A program made the translations under genes and the position numbers. The notes below the pieces were generated by a model. The model did not search any database, was not told the origin of the DNA, and saw only the letters and a list, made by a program, of their open reading frames with translations. Shown here piece by piece: positions 17,715 through 27,402 of a stretch of DNA of 64,000 bases (its first letter is position 1; the number at the start of each line of letters is the position of its first letter). Source of the stretch: CBFHWY01 sp965659675 (lineage in GTDB: Bacteria; Bacteroidota; Bacteroidia; Flavobacteriales_G; Salibacteraceae); NCBI GenBank assembly GCA_965659675.1, contig CBFHWY010000005.1:1-64000 (forward strand), given 5' to 3'.

Positions 17715-19108
17715 TCAAGCGAGCCTGTCATCTTCATTGGGTCTACCCATTCATCGAACTCCTCAGCGCTAAGGAAGCCGAGATTCACCGCTTCTTCCTT
17801 GAGTGTAGTTCCATTCTCATGAGCTGTTTTCGCAATTTTGGCCGCCTTTTCATAACCGATATGTGTGTTCAGGGCCGTTACCAGCATGAGTGAATTATCC
17901 AGATTCTTTTTGAGGTTTGGATAATTAGGCTCAATACCCACGGCACAATTTTCATTAAATGACTGACAAGCGTCACCAATTAAACGGGCAGAAGTAAGGA
18001 AATTAAAAGCCAATACGGGTTTAAACACATTCAACTCATAATGCCCTTGTGTTCCTCCAACGGTAATTGCCACGTCATTTCCCATCACTTGGGCACATAC
18101 CATGGTCATGGCTTCTGACTGAGTTGGATTGACCTTTCCAGGCATGATGGAGGATCCGGGCTCATTTGCCGGTATGATGATCTCACCGATTCCCGAACGC
18201 GGGCCGCTAGCGAGCAGTCTAATATCATTCGCGATCTTATTAAGAGATACTGCGAGCTGTTTTAAAGCCCCATGACTCTCAACGATCGCATCGTGCGCAG
18301 CAAGAGCCTCAAACTTGTTCTCTGCTGAAACAAAAGGCAAACCAGTGAATTCGGCGATCTTTTTCGCAACCAGGTCTGAATAACCTTTAGGGGTATTGAT
18401 CCCTGTACCTACGGCCGTTCCTCCCAGTGCGATCTCAGAAAGGTGCGCCAGTGTATTCTTTAAGGCTTTTAAACCGTGCTCAAGCTGAGAGACATAACCT
18501 GAGAACTCTTGACCCAGTGTAAGTGGTGTAGCATCCATGAGGTGCGTTCGTCCGATCTTGACAACTTCTTTAAAAGCCTCTGATTTTTTCTGAAGCGTTT
18601 CTTTAAGTGCTTCAACCCCAGGTATTGTGGTCTCCACCAACATCTTATAGCACGCAACATGCATTGCCGTTGGAAAAGTATCATTAGAGCTTTGGGACTT
18701 ATTTACATCGTCATTCGGATGTATGATCTTCTCATCATCTTCCAGCGATCCACCATTCAAGACGTGAGCGCGATTAGCGATCACCTCGTTTGTGTTCATA
18801 TTCGACTGTGTTCCTGAGCCTGTTTGCCAAACAACCAATGGGAACTGGTCGTCGTGAATCCCTTGCAGAATCTCGTCGCAAGCCTTAGATATCAAATCTT
18901 TTTTGTGCTCTTCAAGTGCTCCAAGCTCACAGTTCGTATGAGCTGCAGCCTTTTTTAGATAGGCAAATGCATGAATGATCTCTTTGGGCATGCTCGCAGG
19001 GTCACCTATTTTGAAGTTGTTCCGCGATCGTTCAGTTTGTGCTGCCCAATATTTGTCTGCAGGGACCTTTACCTCCCCCATTGTATCATGCTCTGTTCTA
19101 AATTCCAT
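17711..19108 (-). CDS. fumC: Class II fumarate hydratase
   Basis: Interconverts fumarate and malate in the TCA cycle; oxygen-stable, homotetrameric, no iron-sulfur cluster. It has 465 residues, as usual. Diagnostic segments: '[14 protein letters not shown]' near residue 95, '[16 protein letters not shown]' with the catalytic-site His near 185, and the superfamily signature '[17 protein letters not shown]' near residue 315. The single gene is divergent from the 59-residue membrane protein gene, and its 3' end overlaps manC by four bases. Confidence 0.97.
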   Translation of the reverse strand: MEFRTEHDTMGEVKVPADKYWAAQTERSRNNFKIGDPASMPKEIIHAFAYLKKAAAHTNCELGALEEHKKDLISKACDEILQGIHDDQFPLVVWQTGSGTQSNMNTNEVIANRAHVLNGGSLEDDEKIIHPNDDVNKSQSSNDTFPTAMHVACYKMLVETTIPGVEALKETLQKKSEAFKEVVKIGRTHLMDATPLTLGQEFSGYVSQLEHGLKALKNTLAHLSEIALGGTAVGTGINTPKGYSDLVAKKIAEFTGLPFVSAENKFEALAAHDAIVESHGALKQLAVSLNKIANDIRLLASGPRSGIGEIIIPANEPGSSIMPGKVNPTQSEAMTMVCAQVMGNDVAITVGGTQGHYELNVFKPVLAFNFLTSARLIGDACQSFNENCAVGIEPNYPNLKKNLDNSLMLVTALNTHIGYEKAAKIAKTAHENGTTLKEEAVNLGFLSAEEFDEWVDPMKMTGSLD

Positions 19109-19163
19109 TTTTTGCGTTTTGGTTCTGCAATATTATTTAATTTAGCGCCCTAAAGTAGTCAGT

Positions 19164-19343
19164 ATGGAAACCATTGGTGTCTTATTCTTTCTTTTCATTT
19201 TCGGAATGGCTTTCTGGATCCTTATTTTCCTGAGCCTGTTCATCGGCGCCTGGTTAAGTCTACTTGGTCTGGAAAGGATCAGCCCTTCAATCGTAGAGAA
19301 CCTCCTTGGCAATAAAAAGGAGTCCGAAGAGCAAGAATCCTGA
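19164..19343 (+). CDS. Small membrane protein, 59 residues, unknown
   Basis: A short frame with ATG at 19164: a long apolar stretch (residues 5-35, FFLFIFGMAFWILIFLSLFI core) that could span the membrane once or as a tight hairpin, then a charged C-terminal tail ending KKESEEQES. No family is recognised. It sits in the fumC-to-ArsC-like interval on the opposite strand to both, with a TTTTGG...TAATTTAG promoter-like pair just upstream (19117-19145, one mismatch in the -7 box). Its stop is one base from the convergent ArsC-like stop. The biased composition and tidy fit favour a real gene. Confidence 0.6.
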   Translation: METIGVLFFLFIFGMAFWILIFLSLFIGAWLSLLGLERISPSIVENLLGNKKESEEQES

Positions 19344-19344
19344 T

Positions 19345-19695
19345 CTAAAGGATTTTATCTATTTCATTGTAAGGTCGTGCTATCACGGCCTTTTTTGTTT
19401 CCAAATTCACCACAACAGGCCGTTCAATCAGCTTTGGGTGATCGACCATGAAGTTGATCAAATCATCCTCTGATAGTCCTTTTCCTTTAACACCAGCCTT
19501 ATAATCTGCTTCTTTTTTTCTGCAAAGCTCGTCGGCTGAAAGCCTCAAATAGCTTAGTATTTGCTTAAGCTCGCCAGGCTCAATCCTCTCTTTTAAGTAT
19601 TCTCGGACCTCCAGGTTTTCAGACTTAGTCTTCAGGTAATCCAGGCCTTCTCGACTTTTTCTACATCTCGGATTATGGTATATTCTGTACTTCAT
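19345..19695 (-). CDS. ArsC/Spx-family thioredoxin-fold protein
   Basis: A 116-residue protein of the ArsC/Spx/YffB family. The motif 'HNPRCRKSREGLDYL' (residues 7-21) supplies the single catalytic-type cysteine of glutaredoxin-linked arsenate reductases, and 'RPVVVN' near residue 93 is the family's Arg-Pro signature. Bona fide ArsC uses Cys plus Arg residues to reduce arsenate, but many chromosomal Bacteroidota copies lie outside ars operons and have no proven substrate. None of arsR, arsB or acr3 is nearby, so arsenate reduction is possible rather than shown. Confidence 0.85.
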   Translation of the reverse strand: MKYRIYHNPRCRKSREGLDYLKTKSENLEVREYLKERIEPGELKQILSYLRLSADELCRKKEADYKAGVKGKGLSEDDLINFMVDHPKLIERPVVVNLETKKAVIARPYNEIDKIL

Positions 19696-19720
19696 GGCAA
19701 CAAAGTTAGGCTCATATTCG

Positions 19721-19728
19721 TATCTTTG
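19721..19728 (+). promoter_or_regulatory. Putative -7 box of lectin-like adhesin gene
   Basis: TATCTTTG, an exact TAnnTTTG match, 36 bp before the ATG at 19765. The same octamer precedes tatC and pssA in this window. Confidence 0.45.
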
Positions 19729-19764
19729 AAGGTTTAGAACAAGCCAAGCTTGCTTTCTTCATTT

Positions 19765-22700
19765 ATGACATCAATTCTAACAAGATTAGTATTTCTGTGT
19801 TCGCTGTTGACTCTGGGCCTTAGTGGCTTTGGGCAGTGGAGAACGGATGGTCTTGCAACTCAAAAAGCAAGCAACTGCTATGAACTTACACCAGGTGTAG
19901 GGGCAGGAGCGGTTATTTGGCAGAGCTCAATAGATCTCAATCAAGGCTTCACAGTCAAATCAAGATTGGATTTTGGTTCAGATGATGGCGATCGAGACGG
20001 GATTGTTTTCTTTTTGTACTACAAAGATTCTATTTCAACCTCAAATGTATCATCCAATGAATTTGGATTGAGTGGAATCGACACGATGTTTGCCGTTGAA
20101 CTCGACGTAATGCCAGGCTTCTCAGGTGATTTAGCAAATGATCACATTGGAATCTTCACCAGCGACCACTTTAACCATAATGGTGCAGGGAATCAACTAA
20201 CACAAGCTTTACCCAATCTAGAGAATGGCAACTATCAACACCTTACTTTTGAATGGACACCCAATCCCTCAAACCTAGATAGCTCTGAATTTAGGGTTAG
20301 CTTTAATTGCGACTCAAGTTTCGCGATAAGGTTTAATCTTGCGGATAGTATTTTTAATGGACAAACGGATGTATTCTTTGGCTTTTCCTCAGCAACTGCA
20401 AGCGGAATAAGAAATTACAACTACAAAGTTTGTGTTGATTATTCAACAGTTGGTGACACCTTAACTGATACTATCGTTTGCCCCGAGGATACCATTAATG
20501 TAGATGTTCCATATTATGGTGAGAATTACCTTTGGACACCTAACTCAGGCTTAACATCGAACACAGTTCGATCTCCTGGTTTCACGCCCGACACAACAAC
20601 AACCTACACACTCTCAGTGGTAGACTCTTGTGGTGATACCATCCAGGATTCGTTTACCATTACCGTTAATCCAGTAAGCATTCAAATAAACCCGGTTGCG
20701 CCAAATTTGTGTGCGCTGGATACCATTCCAATCACCGTTCAGGTAAATGGAGGCTTTGGTACGAACTATGATTATTTCTGGAATGATGGATGGAGAGATT
20801 CCACCAATACCGTCACTCCTTCACAAAGCGGAACTTACATCGTAACTGTTGAGGATGTGGAGGGGTGTAGGGCTGCAGATACGATCAATATTCAGGTTGA
20901 CTCGTTGCCCGATTTCGATCTAGGTCCAGATAGTACTATTTGTGATGGAGACAGCATCATTCTTGATATGGGTGCTGGACTAAACTACTCCTACAGCTGG
21001 GATCCTACAGGGGACACCACCCAAACACTTACAATTGATTCTACTGTTTTCATCATAGCATCACTTACTGATGGAAATAATTGCACGAGACGTGATACGA
21101 TCAGCTTCAATTGGATCAGTCTTCCAAATGTTGATCTTGGCAATGATACCTCCATCTGTCAGGGCGAAAATGTGTTCCTTGATGCTGGCTCAGGCTGGCA
21201 AACCTATTCCTGGGCACCGACGGGCGATACTACCGAAACCATATTTGCTGATTCAAGCTTAACTTACTCGGTAAGTGTTACCAACGCCAACCAATGTCTG
21301 GGCGTGGATTCAATTACCATTACGGTAGACACTATTCCTGTCGTTGACCTTGGTGCGGATACAACCATTTGTCAGGATGATACCCTCAGTTTAGATGCGG
21401 GTCCACATTACCAAACCTATATCTGGAGTGGTGGCCAGTTCAGTCAAACAGCTAATTACACTCGTGCAGGAACCATAAATCTAGTTGTTGTAGATAGTAA
21501 TGGATGTCAAGGCTCAGACTCAAAGGTTTTGAGTATCGATACCCTTCCACAGATCGATCTTGGGGCTGATTCCAGTATATGCGATCAGGATTCCATGTTC
21601 CTTTTTGCAAAGCCTGGCATGTTCAGTTTCTTTTGGAGCAATGATAGCTCCCTGACTGCAGATACTTTTAAGATTGATACAGCAGGCACTTATACCATAC
21701 AGATCACTGATTCCAACATGTGTATGGGGCAGGATACTTTCGTTCTTAGTATCGACACGCTCCCAATTATTGATCTTGGTCCTGATACCGCGTTGTGTTT
21801 AGGAGGACAGGTAACACTTGATGCAGGTTTGGGCTATGCCACCTACACCTGGATCAACAATGGAAGCAATACCAATACTTTAACGGTGGATACCACTAAT
21901 AACTATTGGGTTGAAGTTATCGACTCAAACGGCTGTATTGGAAGTGATACTATTTTATTTCAGACTGATACCTTACCCGTTGTTAATCTCGGAAATGATA
22001 CTGCCATATGTATAGGAGAAACTATCACCTTCGATGCAGGGGCAAACTATCAGTCCTATCAATGGAATAATGGGCCGGCTACCCAGACGATCACAGTCGA
22101 TAGTGCTTTCATATATACGGTGAGTGTAACTACCCAAGCTGGATGCCTGGGAGCTGACACGATCGAGCTATTCATCAACCCCTTACCGATCGTTAACCTT
22201 GGACCCGATCGGGAGCTATGTGTAGGCGCTACTATCAGTGAAACACTCGATGCTGGACCCGGATTTGCTTTCTATGAGTGGTCTACAGGAGCTTCAGGAA
22301 CAGAAGCAACACATCGAACGATCACGGTAAATATTGAAGATATTTTCAGAGTTACGGTCACTGATATCAATGGTTGCCAGAATACGGATACCATAGAAAC
22401 ATCTGCCGTGCATGAACCAGTCATAGATCTTGGGCTGGATACCGCATACTGTGAAGGGGACGACTTTGATTTCATCATGAATACTGGCTCTGGTTTCATC
22501 AAGCATGTTTGGTTTGACCTAAACCGAACTCCACCAAATGATACGGTATCAAGATCTGGACAGATCTTACTTGTTGATACGGCAGGTATCTACGTGGTGG
22601 AGATCACTGAACTCTTCAATAACAGGGAATGTACGAATCGCGACACTGTTGAGGTTATTGAACTACCCTTGCCGGATATTGGTCTGGCTGGCGATACCAC

Positions 22701-23640
22701 CTATTGTGAAAATGAGATCTTCAACTTTACCCAAAGTGCAATTTCTCGTCCTGGCTATACTTATTTGTGGAGTACAGGTGCAACAACAAACAGCATCAAT
22801 ATTAGTGCCTTTGGCAACTATACGGTTAGTGTAACCAATGATACGACAGGTTGTAATACAGCGGAAACCTTCCGTGTACTTCGGTCACTATTGCCAGAGG
22901 TAGATCTTTCCGGAGATACTCTTGTTTGTGAGGGTCGCACTTTGGAAATAGATGCTTTTAATTCAGGATACACCTACCGCTGGATTCAAAATTTTGAAGT
23001 ACTTGACAGTACAGCCCTTATTTCCACTTCGCCTGAGCTGACTGTAACTGATAGTGGCCTATATCGTGTTGAATTAGACAATGGATTCTGCCAATATCAA
23101 GATTCAACCTTTGTGAGATACGACGTATTCCCAAGGGTATACTTGGGTGAAAACACTACCCTCTGTGCTGGCGATACTCTGTTCCTTCGAGCTACTTTCA
23201 ATGAATCCGACGTAAACTATTTATGGAATGATGGAAGTCAAGACAGTATTTACCCTGTCAGATTCAGCGGAACCTACAGCGTTGAGGTTAGCAATGGTTG
23301 CGGAGTTGACATTACCAATATCACGGTAAATTTTGAAGACTGCAGTAAGATCTGGGTTCCAAATGCCTTTACTCCGAATAGCGATGACGATAACGAGTTC
23401 TTCAGAGCTTACTCTCTGGAAGACTTCATGGAATATCGCATGGACATCTTTGATCAGTGGGGTCATTTGATCTATACCAGTACAGAATTAGAGAGGCAAT
23501 GGGATGGAACCTCATTCGAAGGAGTGGATATGCCAATTGGCACTTACGTCTGGAAAATCACTTACAAATCCAGATATGAACTAGGCCCTGAAGGAGCACC
23601 TACCAGAACTTTGACCGGCAGGGTGAATCTTATTCGCTAG
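19765..23640 (+). CDS. T9SS type B adhesin with L-type lectin-like domain and repeats
   Basis: A 1291-residue secreted protein. The ATG at 19765 gives a normal signal peptide (ending FGQ); the in-frame TTG at 19750 only adds five residues. Residues about 25-225 look like a bacterial L-type lectin domain ('[12 protein letters not shown]', '[10 protein letters not shown]', '[16 protein letters not shown]'). Then come two divergent Ig-like units and eleven repeats of about 75-80 residues, each starting like '[20 protein letters not shown]' and holding a 'YQTYIW'-like strand. The C-terminus is a gliding-motility-associated (CHU_C/type B) sorting domain: '[12 protein letters not shown]', '[14 protein letters not shown]', 'GTYVWKITY'. 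It likely binds glycans at the cell surface. Its last 11 bp overlap convergent prfB. Confidence 0.9.
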   Translation: MTSILTRLVFLCSLLTLGLSGFGQWRTDGLATQKASNCYELTPGVGAGAVIWQSSIDLNQGFTVKSRLDFGSDDGDRDGIVFFLYYKDSISTSNVSSNEFGLSGIDTMFAVELDVMPGFSGDLANDHIGIFTSDHFNHNGAGNQLTQALPNLENGNYQHLTFEWTPNPSNLDSSEFRVSFNCDSSFAIRFNLADSIFNGQTDVFFGFSSATASGIRNYNYKVCVDYSTVGDTLTDTIVCPEDTINVDVPYYGENYLWTPNSGLTSNTVRSPGFTPDTTTTYTLSVVDSCGDTIQDSFTITVNPVSIQINPVAPNLCALDTIPITVQVNGGFGTNYDYFWNDGWRDSTNTVTPSQSGTYIVTVEDVEGCRAADTINIQVDSLPDFDLGPDSTICDGDSIILDMGAGLNYSYSWDPTGDTTQTLTIDSTVFIIASLTDGNNCTRRDTISFNWISLPNVDLGNDTSICQGENVFLDAGSGWQTYSWAPTGDTTETIFADSSLTYSVSVTNANQCLGVDSITITVDTIPVVDLGADTTICQDDTLSLDAGPHYQTYIWSGGQFSQTANYTRAGTINLVVVDSNGCQGSDSKVLSIDTLPQIDLGADSSICDQDSMFLFAKPGMFSFFWSNDSSLTADTFKIDTAGTYTIQITDSNMCMGQDTFVLSIDTLPIIDLGPDTALCLGGQVTLDAGLGYATYTWINNGSNTNTLTVDTTNNYWVEVIDSNGCIGSDTILFQTDTLPVVNLGNDTAICIGETITFDAGANYQSYQWNNGPATQTITVDSAFIYTVSVTTQAGCLGADTIELFINPLPIVNLGPDRELCVGATISETLDAGPGFAFYEWSTGASGTEATHRTITVNIEDIFRVTVTDINGCQNTDTIETSAVHEPVIDLGLDTAYCEGDDFDFIMNTGSGFIKHVWFDLNRTPPNDTVSRSGQILLVDTAGIYVVEITELFNNRECTNRDTVEVIELPLPDIGLAGDTTYCENEIFNFTQSAISRPGYTYLWSTGATTNSINISAFGNYTVSVTNDTTGCNTAETFRVLRSLLPEVDLSGDTLVCEGRTLEIDAFNSGYTYRWIQNFEVLDSTALISTSPELTVTDSGLYRVELDNGFCQYQDSTFVRYDVFPRVYLGENTTLCAGDTLFLRATFNESDVNYLWNDGSQDSIYPVRFSGTYSVEVSNGCGVDITNITVNFEDCSKIWVPNAFTPNSDDDNEFFRAYSLEDFMEYRMDIFDQWGHLIYTSTELERQWDGTSFEGVDMPIGTYVWKITYKSRYELGPEGAPTRTLTGRVNLIR

Positions 23641-24737
23641 AACTTTCTGATTTCTGTCCAAACTCCATCAGGTAAGCCTTCAGGAATTCATCGATATCTC
23701 CATCCATTACAGCCTGAACATTGCTGCTTTCGTGATTGGTTCTTAAGTCTTTCACCAACTTATACGGATGGAATACATAGTTCCTGATCTGAGAACCCCA
23801 TTCGATCTTCATCTTGGTTCCTTCTAGTTCAGCTTTCTCCTCCTGACGCTTTCTGAGCTCCATCTCATATAACTTCGAGCGTAGGAGGCTCATCGCATTC
23901 TCCTTGTTCTGAAGTTGACTTCTGGTTTCAGAGTTTTTGATCACTATGCCAGTAGGCTTATGCTCTAACCTAACTGCAGTTTCTACCTTATTCACATTCT
24001 GACCTCCTGCACCTCCTGAGCGAAAGGTATCCCATTCAATATCTGCCGGGTTGATGTCGATCTGAATACTGTCATCCACTACCGGATAAACAAAGACCGA
24101 AGAGAAAGAGGTGTGTCTTCTGGCATTCGAATCAAAAGGCGAGATCCTAACCAGGCGATGTACACCATTCTCAGCTTTCAAGTATCCGTAGGCAAATGGC
24201 CCTTCGATCTCGATGGTAGCAGACTTTATTCCAGCTACATCACCGTCTTGTTTATCGATCTGTTTCACCTTAAAGCCATTTTTTTCGGCCCACATCACAT
24301 ACATCCGAAAAAGCATTTCTGCCCAATCCTGACTTTCAGTGCCCCCTGCACCTGAGTTGATCTCAAGTACCGCGGGTAATTCATCCTCCTCATTGGAGAG
24401 CATGTTTTTGAATTCCAGCTCTTCCAATAGTCGGAGGCAGCGATCGTATTGCTTTTGAAGCTCATCTTCTGAACCCTCTCCTTCCTGGAGAAACTCATGA
24501 AGTATATCAAGTTCTTCAAGAGCAGTTTTTATCTCATCATAAGATTCTACCCATACCTTTTTCTTGTTGATCTGCTTTAAAACAGCTTCGGCATTCTTAG
24601 GGTCGTCCCAAAAATTGGGATCGTGGGTTTGTTGTTCTTCGTCTTTTATCAGTTCACGTTTGGCATCTACGTCAAAGATGCCCCCTTAGCGCTTCCAGGC
24701 GCCCAACCAAGTGTCCGATCTCATCTTTATTGATCAT
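23630..24737 (-). CDS. prfB: Peptide chain release factor 2, with programmed +1 frameshift
   Basis: RF2 ends translation at UGA and UAA. The gene needs a +1 frameshift: frame one runs from ATG 24737 for 21 codons ([21 protein letters not shown]) to an in-frame UGA at 24674-24672; reading resumes one base later with GAC (24673-24671) and continues for 347 codons to the TAA at 23630, giving about 368 residues. The SPF anticodon-like tripeptide ('[11 protein letters not shown]') and the catalytic GGQ ('[12 protein letters not shown]') are both present. The shift site matches the classic autoregulatory design, in which low RF2 favours shifting at its own UGA. The start overlaps the recX stop by 11 bp. 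Confidence 0.97.
24671..24687 (-). promoter_or_regulatory. RF2 programmed frameshift signal
   Basis: On the minus strand: AGGGGG (internal Shine-Dalgarno-like element), a 3-nt CAT spacer, then CTT TGA C. This is the E. coli prfB shift site except that the spacer codon is CAT rather than TAT. Slippage of the CTT-decoding tRNA onto TTT puts GAC in the A site. Confidence 0.95.
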
Positions 24738-25188
24738 CTTCCAATCGACTTATTCGTTCATATATCAGGTCTAATTCAAAACCCCTCTGTTGCAAATATC
24801 GCACAAGAGCCGCTTTTCTCTTGTACATATTCTTCTCTTTTAGCTTAGACAACTTTTTTTCTATTGCCCGATCCACTTGATCTAGATAAGCAGACTCATC
24901 GATCTCTTCCGAAATCGCTCTTTCGATCAATTCCTCAGGAATCTGTTTATGCTTCAATTCAAGCTGTAGACGAACCCTGCCCCAGGCTTTCATTCTGAAT
25001 TTTCCTCTTACAAAGGAACGAGCAAAACGCTCTTCATTGAGCACATCAAGCTCCTTCAGATGGTTGAGATAGTCAAGCTTTTCCTCTGAGTCTACACCCA
25101 GATCATTTAGTTTCTGTAAAAGCTCGGAAGCGCTCCGCTCCCTGTAGGAGCAGAACCTTCCAAGTTTTTGAAGTATTTCAGGGTTCAA
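24727..25188 (-). CDS. recX: RecX-family regulatory protein
   Basis: A small helical protein that in other bacteria binds and caps RecA filaments, limiting recombination and SOS activity. It has 153 residues with three RecX three-helix repeats: 'CSYRERSASELLQKLNDLGVD', then 'LDVLNEERFARSFVRGKFRMKAWGRVRLQLELK' (diagnostic ERFA...W-G) and a C-terminal 'YLQQRGFELDLIYERI'. It is not next to recA. Its start overlaps the RNase G stop by 4 bp (ATGA) and its stop lies inside the prfB start, so it is translationally coupled on both sides. Confidence 0.9.
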   Translation of the reverse strand: MNPEILQKLGRFCSYRERSASELLQKLNDLGVDSEEKLDYLNHLKELDVLNEERFARSFVRGKFRMKAWGRVRLQLELKHKQIPEELIERAISEEIDESAYLDQVDRAIEKKLSKLKEKNMYKRKAALVRYLQQRGFELDLIYERISRLEDDQ

Positions 25189-26765
25189 GCTTTTTGTTCC
25201 TGTTTCCTTGTTTTGATCTCCAGCTTATTGCTATTGGCATCCTCGAAGTAATAATGAATGAGTGGAAGCGAATAGGAAGCCCTAACAGCGATCCACTTTT
25301 TATACTTAGCATACCATTTGCGTTGGAACTTTTTCAAGCCCTTGGTCAAATAAGCCTCAAGGAATGGGTGCACCACCAATGTGATCTTTCCTGTCCCAAA
25401 GTGCTTCACCATCTCCGCGATGGCAGCCTCCACCTTATCAACCATTAGGATCGTGGCTTCAACCTCCTGCGACTTGCCATCACCAGTGGGAAGTACCTCC
25501 ATGGTATTGATCTCCATCTCAGGTCTAACTCGCTGCCGTGTAATTTGCACAAGTCCAAATTTTGATGGAGGTAAGATATGGTGCTTCGCCCTGTCATCTT
25601 TCATGCAATCGCGAAATGCATTGATGAGCTTTCGTTTGTTCTCATTCTTATGCATATCAATGAAGTCAACCACGATGATGCCGCCCATATCTCTCAACTT
25701 AAGCTGTCGTGAGATCTCTTCAGCGGCCTCAAGGTTTACTTTTAGCGCGTTGTCCTCCTGGTTCTTAATGTCCTTGGAGGTATTTCCACTATTCACATCG
25801 ATCACGTGCAATGCTTCGGTATGTTCGATCACCAAATAGGATCCAGACGGCATGGTCACATGACGTCCGAAAAGCCCTTTGATCTGCTTCTCAATACCGA
25901 AAAAATCGAACACGGGGATCTTACCCTTGTAGAGGTTAATGATGTCTTTCTTTTCTGGAGCTATGGTAGCCAGATACTCCCTTAGTTCATAGAAAAGCTT
26001 TTCATCATTGATATAGATCTTGTTGAAGCTCGGGTTGAGCATATCCCTAAGGATAGCTTCACTCCTACTCACTTCAGACATTACTCTAACCGGGGCTTTT
26101 GACTTTTTCAGTTTCTTGGCCATCTCTTCCCATCGGGAATAGAGATCGGTCATATCCTGATTCAGTTCAGCCACCTTTTTATCCTCAGCGATGGTACGGA
26201 TGATCACCCCAAAATTCTTGGGTTTGATACTCATGATCAACGTACGCAAACGCTCTCGTTCTTTTCTTGATCTGATCTTTTGTGAGATCGATATCTTATT
26301 TGAGAATGGTACAAGCACCAAATAGCGCCCCGCCAAACTCAACTCTGAAGATATTCTGGGTCCTTTAGTCGATATGGGTTCTTTTGTAACCATCACCAAT
26401 ATTGTCTGGTTTGGTTTTAAGACCTCATCGATCTTTCCTCCCTTATTGATATCGGGCTCAAGTTTAAAATTGTTCAAAGACACATCGTCTGTTTTGCCTT
26501 TCAGCTGACGTTCTGTGTACTTGTGAAGCGATTTTACTTGCGGCCCAAGGTCAAAATAATGAAGGAATGCATCTTTCTCATAACCAACTTCAATGAATGC
26601 TGCATTGAGTCCGGTCGTGAGTTTCTTCACCTTTCCGAGATAATAGTCGCCAACGGAGAACTGGCTTTCATGTCGCTCCTCATGGAGCTCAGTAAGCTTT
26701 TTGTTTTCTAGCAGTGCTATTTTTACCTCGGAGGGTGTAACGTTAATTACAAGCTCCTTGCTCAC
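25185..26765 (-). CDS. rng: Ribonuclease E/G family endoribonuclease (RNase G type)
   Basis: Single-strand endoribonuclease acting in mRNA decay and rRNA 5'-end processing. It has 526 residues, RNase G-like, without the RNase E scaffold. An N-terminal S1 domain (about 35-140, with a 60-residue insert) leads to the catalytic domain, with metal-binding Asp in 'HVIDVNSGN' and 'IIVVDFIDMHK'. In E. coli the Zn-link CPxC follows 'TRQRVR'; here the matching segment ('RQRVRPEMEINTMEV') lacks both cysteines, so dimer-of-dimer bridging by zinc is absent. It lies between the 30-residue basic protein gene and recX in a six-gene operon. Confidence 0.93.
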   Translation of the reverse strand: MSKELVINVTPSEVKIALLENKKLTELHEERHESQFSVGDYYLGKVKKLTTGLNAAFIEVGYEKDAFLHYFDLGPQVKSLHKYTERQLKGKTDDVSLNNFKLEPDINKGGKIDEVLKPNQTILVMVTKEPISTKGPRISSELSLAGRYLVLVPFSNKISISQKIRSRKERERLRTLIMSIKPKNFGVIIRTIAEDKKVAELNQDMTDLYSRWEEMAKKLKKSKAPVRVMSEVSRSEAILRDMLNPSFNKIYINDEKLFYELREYLATIAPEKKDIINLYKGKIPVFDFFGIEKQIKGLFGRHVTMPSGSYLVIEHTEALHVIDVNSGNTSKDIKNQEDNALKVNLEAAEEISRQLKLRDMGGIIVVDFIDMHKNENKRKLINAFRDCMKDDRAKHHILPPSKFGLVQITRQRVRPEMEINTMEVLPTGDGKSQEVEATILMVDKVEAAIAEMVKHFGTGKITLVVHPFLEAYLTKGLKKFQRKWYAKYKKWIAVRASYSLPLIHYYFEDANSNKLEIKTRKQEQKA

Positions 26766-26830
26766 CTTAATACGTATTAAATTGGGGATCTTTCCTTTCA
26801 GTTATCTGAAACGATCAAACTCCATTTAAA

Positions 26831-26923
26831 TTACTTCTTACGCTTATGGCGATTTTTTCTTAGGCGCTTTTTCCTCTTATGAGTGGCAATCTTATGCCGC
26901 TTTCTTTTCTTTCCGCTTGGCAT
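26831..26923 (-). CDS. 30-residue very basic protein (AURKAIP1/COX24-like, ribosome-associated)
   Basis: The frame from ATG 26923 encodes MPSGKKRKRHKIATHKRKKR and ten more residues, with about two thirds Lys/Arg/His. This matches my recollection of the conserved Bacteroidota miniprotein annotated as AURKAIP1/COX24 domain, related to mitochondrial mS38 and actinobacterial bS22, i.e. a likely small-subunit ribosomal protein. It starts one base after the TPR gene stop. A longer in-frame version to 27079 would overlap the TPR gene and is rejected. The neighbours HU, RNase G and RF2 fit a translation or nucleic-acid context. Confidence 0.82.
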   Translation of the reverse strand: MPSGKKRKRHKIATHKRKKRLRKNRHKRKK

Positions 26924-26924
26924 T

Positions 26925-27395
26925 TCAAGTATTTTTAAGTTGTTCAACAATTTTTTCAACCTCCGCTCTCGATTCCTCATCTTCCGTTTTTTCGATGAAG
27001 GATTCGAAATATGAAATAGCCTCTGTTTTGTTTCCCAGGTTAGAATGTGATAGTCCAAGGAAATACAGGCACTCGACATTTTCAGGGTCTAGTGAATTGA
27101 CCTTATCGAAGCGCTCTACAGCTTTTTCAAATTGTCCGGATTGTACTGAAAATAGCCCCATTTGAAAGTGAGCACGCGCATTCTCTGGATTTTCCTCCAG
27201 AATCTTTCTTAGCAGCATGATCCCTTGCATGGGACTTCCTCCTTCTTTATTCACCAATGTTATTGCAGAATCTATCATTAGATCAACCTCTGCAATCTGC
27301 TGGTCTGCCTCAAGAGGAGGTTTATTAGGCAAAAGAGATATCAGGGCTGCAATGACTGCAGCCACTAGTATTGCTATATATGATCCGCGTTTCAA
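26925..27395 (-). CDS. Membrane-anchored TPR protein
   Basis: A 156-residue protein with a single N-terminal hydrophobic segment (residues 5-22, YIAILVAAVIAALISLL) that probably anchors it with the rest in the periplasm. Two to three TPR motifs follow ('ARAHFQMGLFSVQSGQFEKAVERFDKVNSLDP', 'VECLYFLGLSHSNLGNKTEAISYFESF'). No enzymatic domain. It follows HU by 7 bp and precedes the 30-residue basic protein by one base. Its position between HU and RNase G genes recurs in Bacteroidota (general recollection); the function is not known to me. Confidence 0.85.
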   Translation of the reverse strand: MKRGSYIAILVAAVIAALISLLPNKPPLEADQQIAEVDLMIDSAITLVNKEGGSPMQGIMLLRKILEENPENARAHFQMGLFSVQSGQFEKAVERFDKVNSLDPENVECLYFLGLSHSNLGNKTEAISYFESFIEKTEDEESRAEVEKIVEQLKNT

Positions 27396-27402
27396 ACTCG
27401 GA

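Noticed and set aside
19345..19695. Arsenate-resistance locus
   Set aside because: Only an ArsC/Spx-like protein is present; no arsR, arsB, acr3 or arsM nearby.
24295..24519. 74-residue minus-strand frame inside prfB
   Set aside because: It is a shifted reading of RF2 codons; the RF2 frame is open throughout with family motifs.
26924..27079. Longer 82-residue form of the basic miniprotein
   Set aside because: The added N-terminal part overlaps the TPR gene in another frame and has no basic-protein character; the 30-residue form starts right after the TPR stop.
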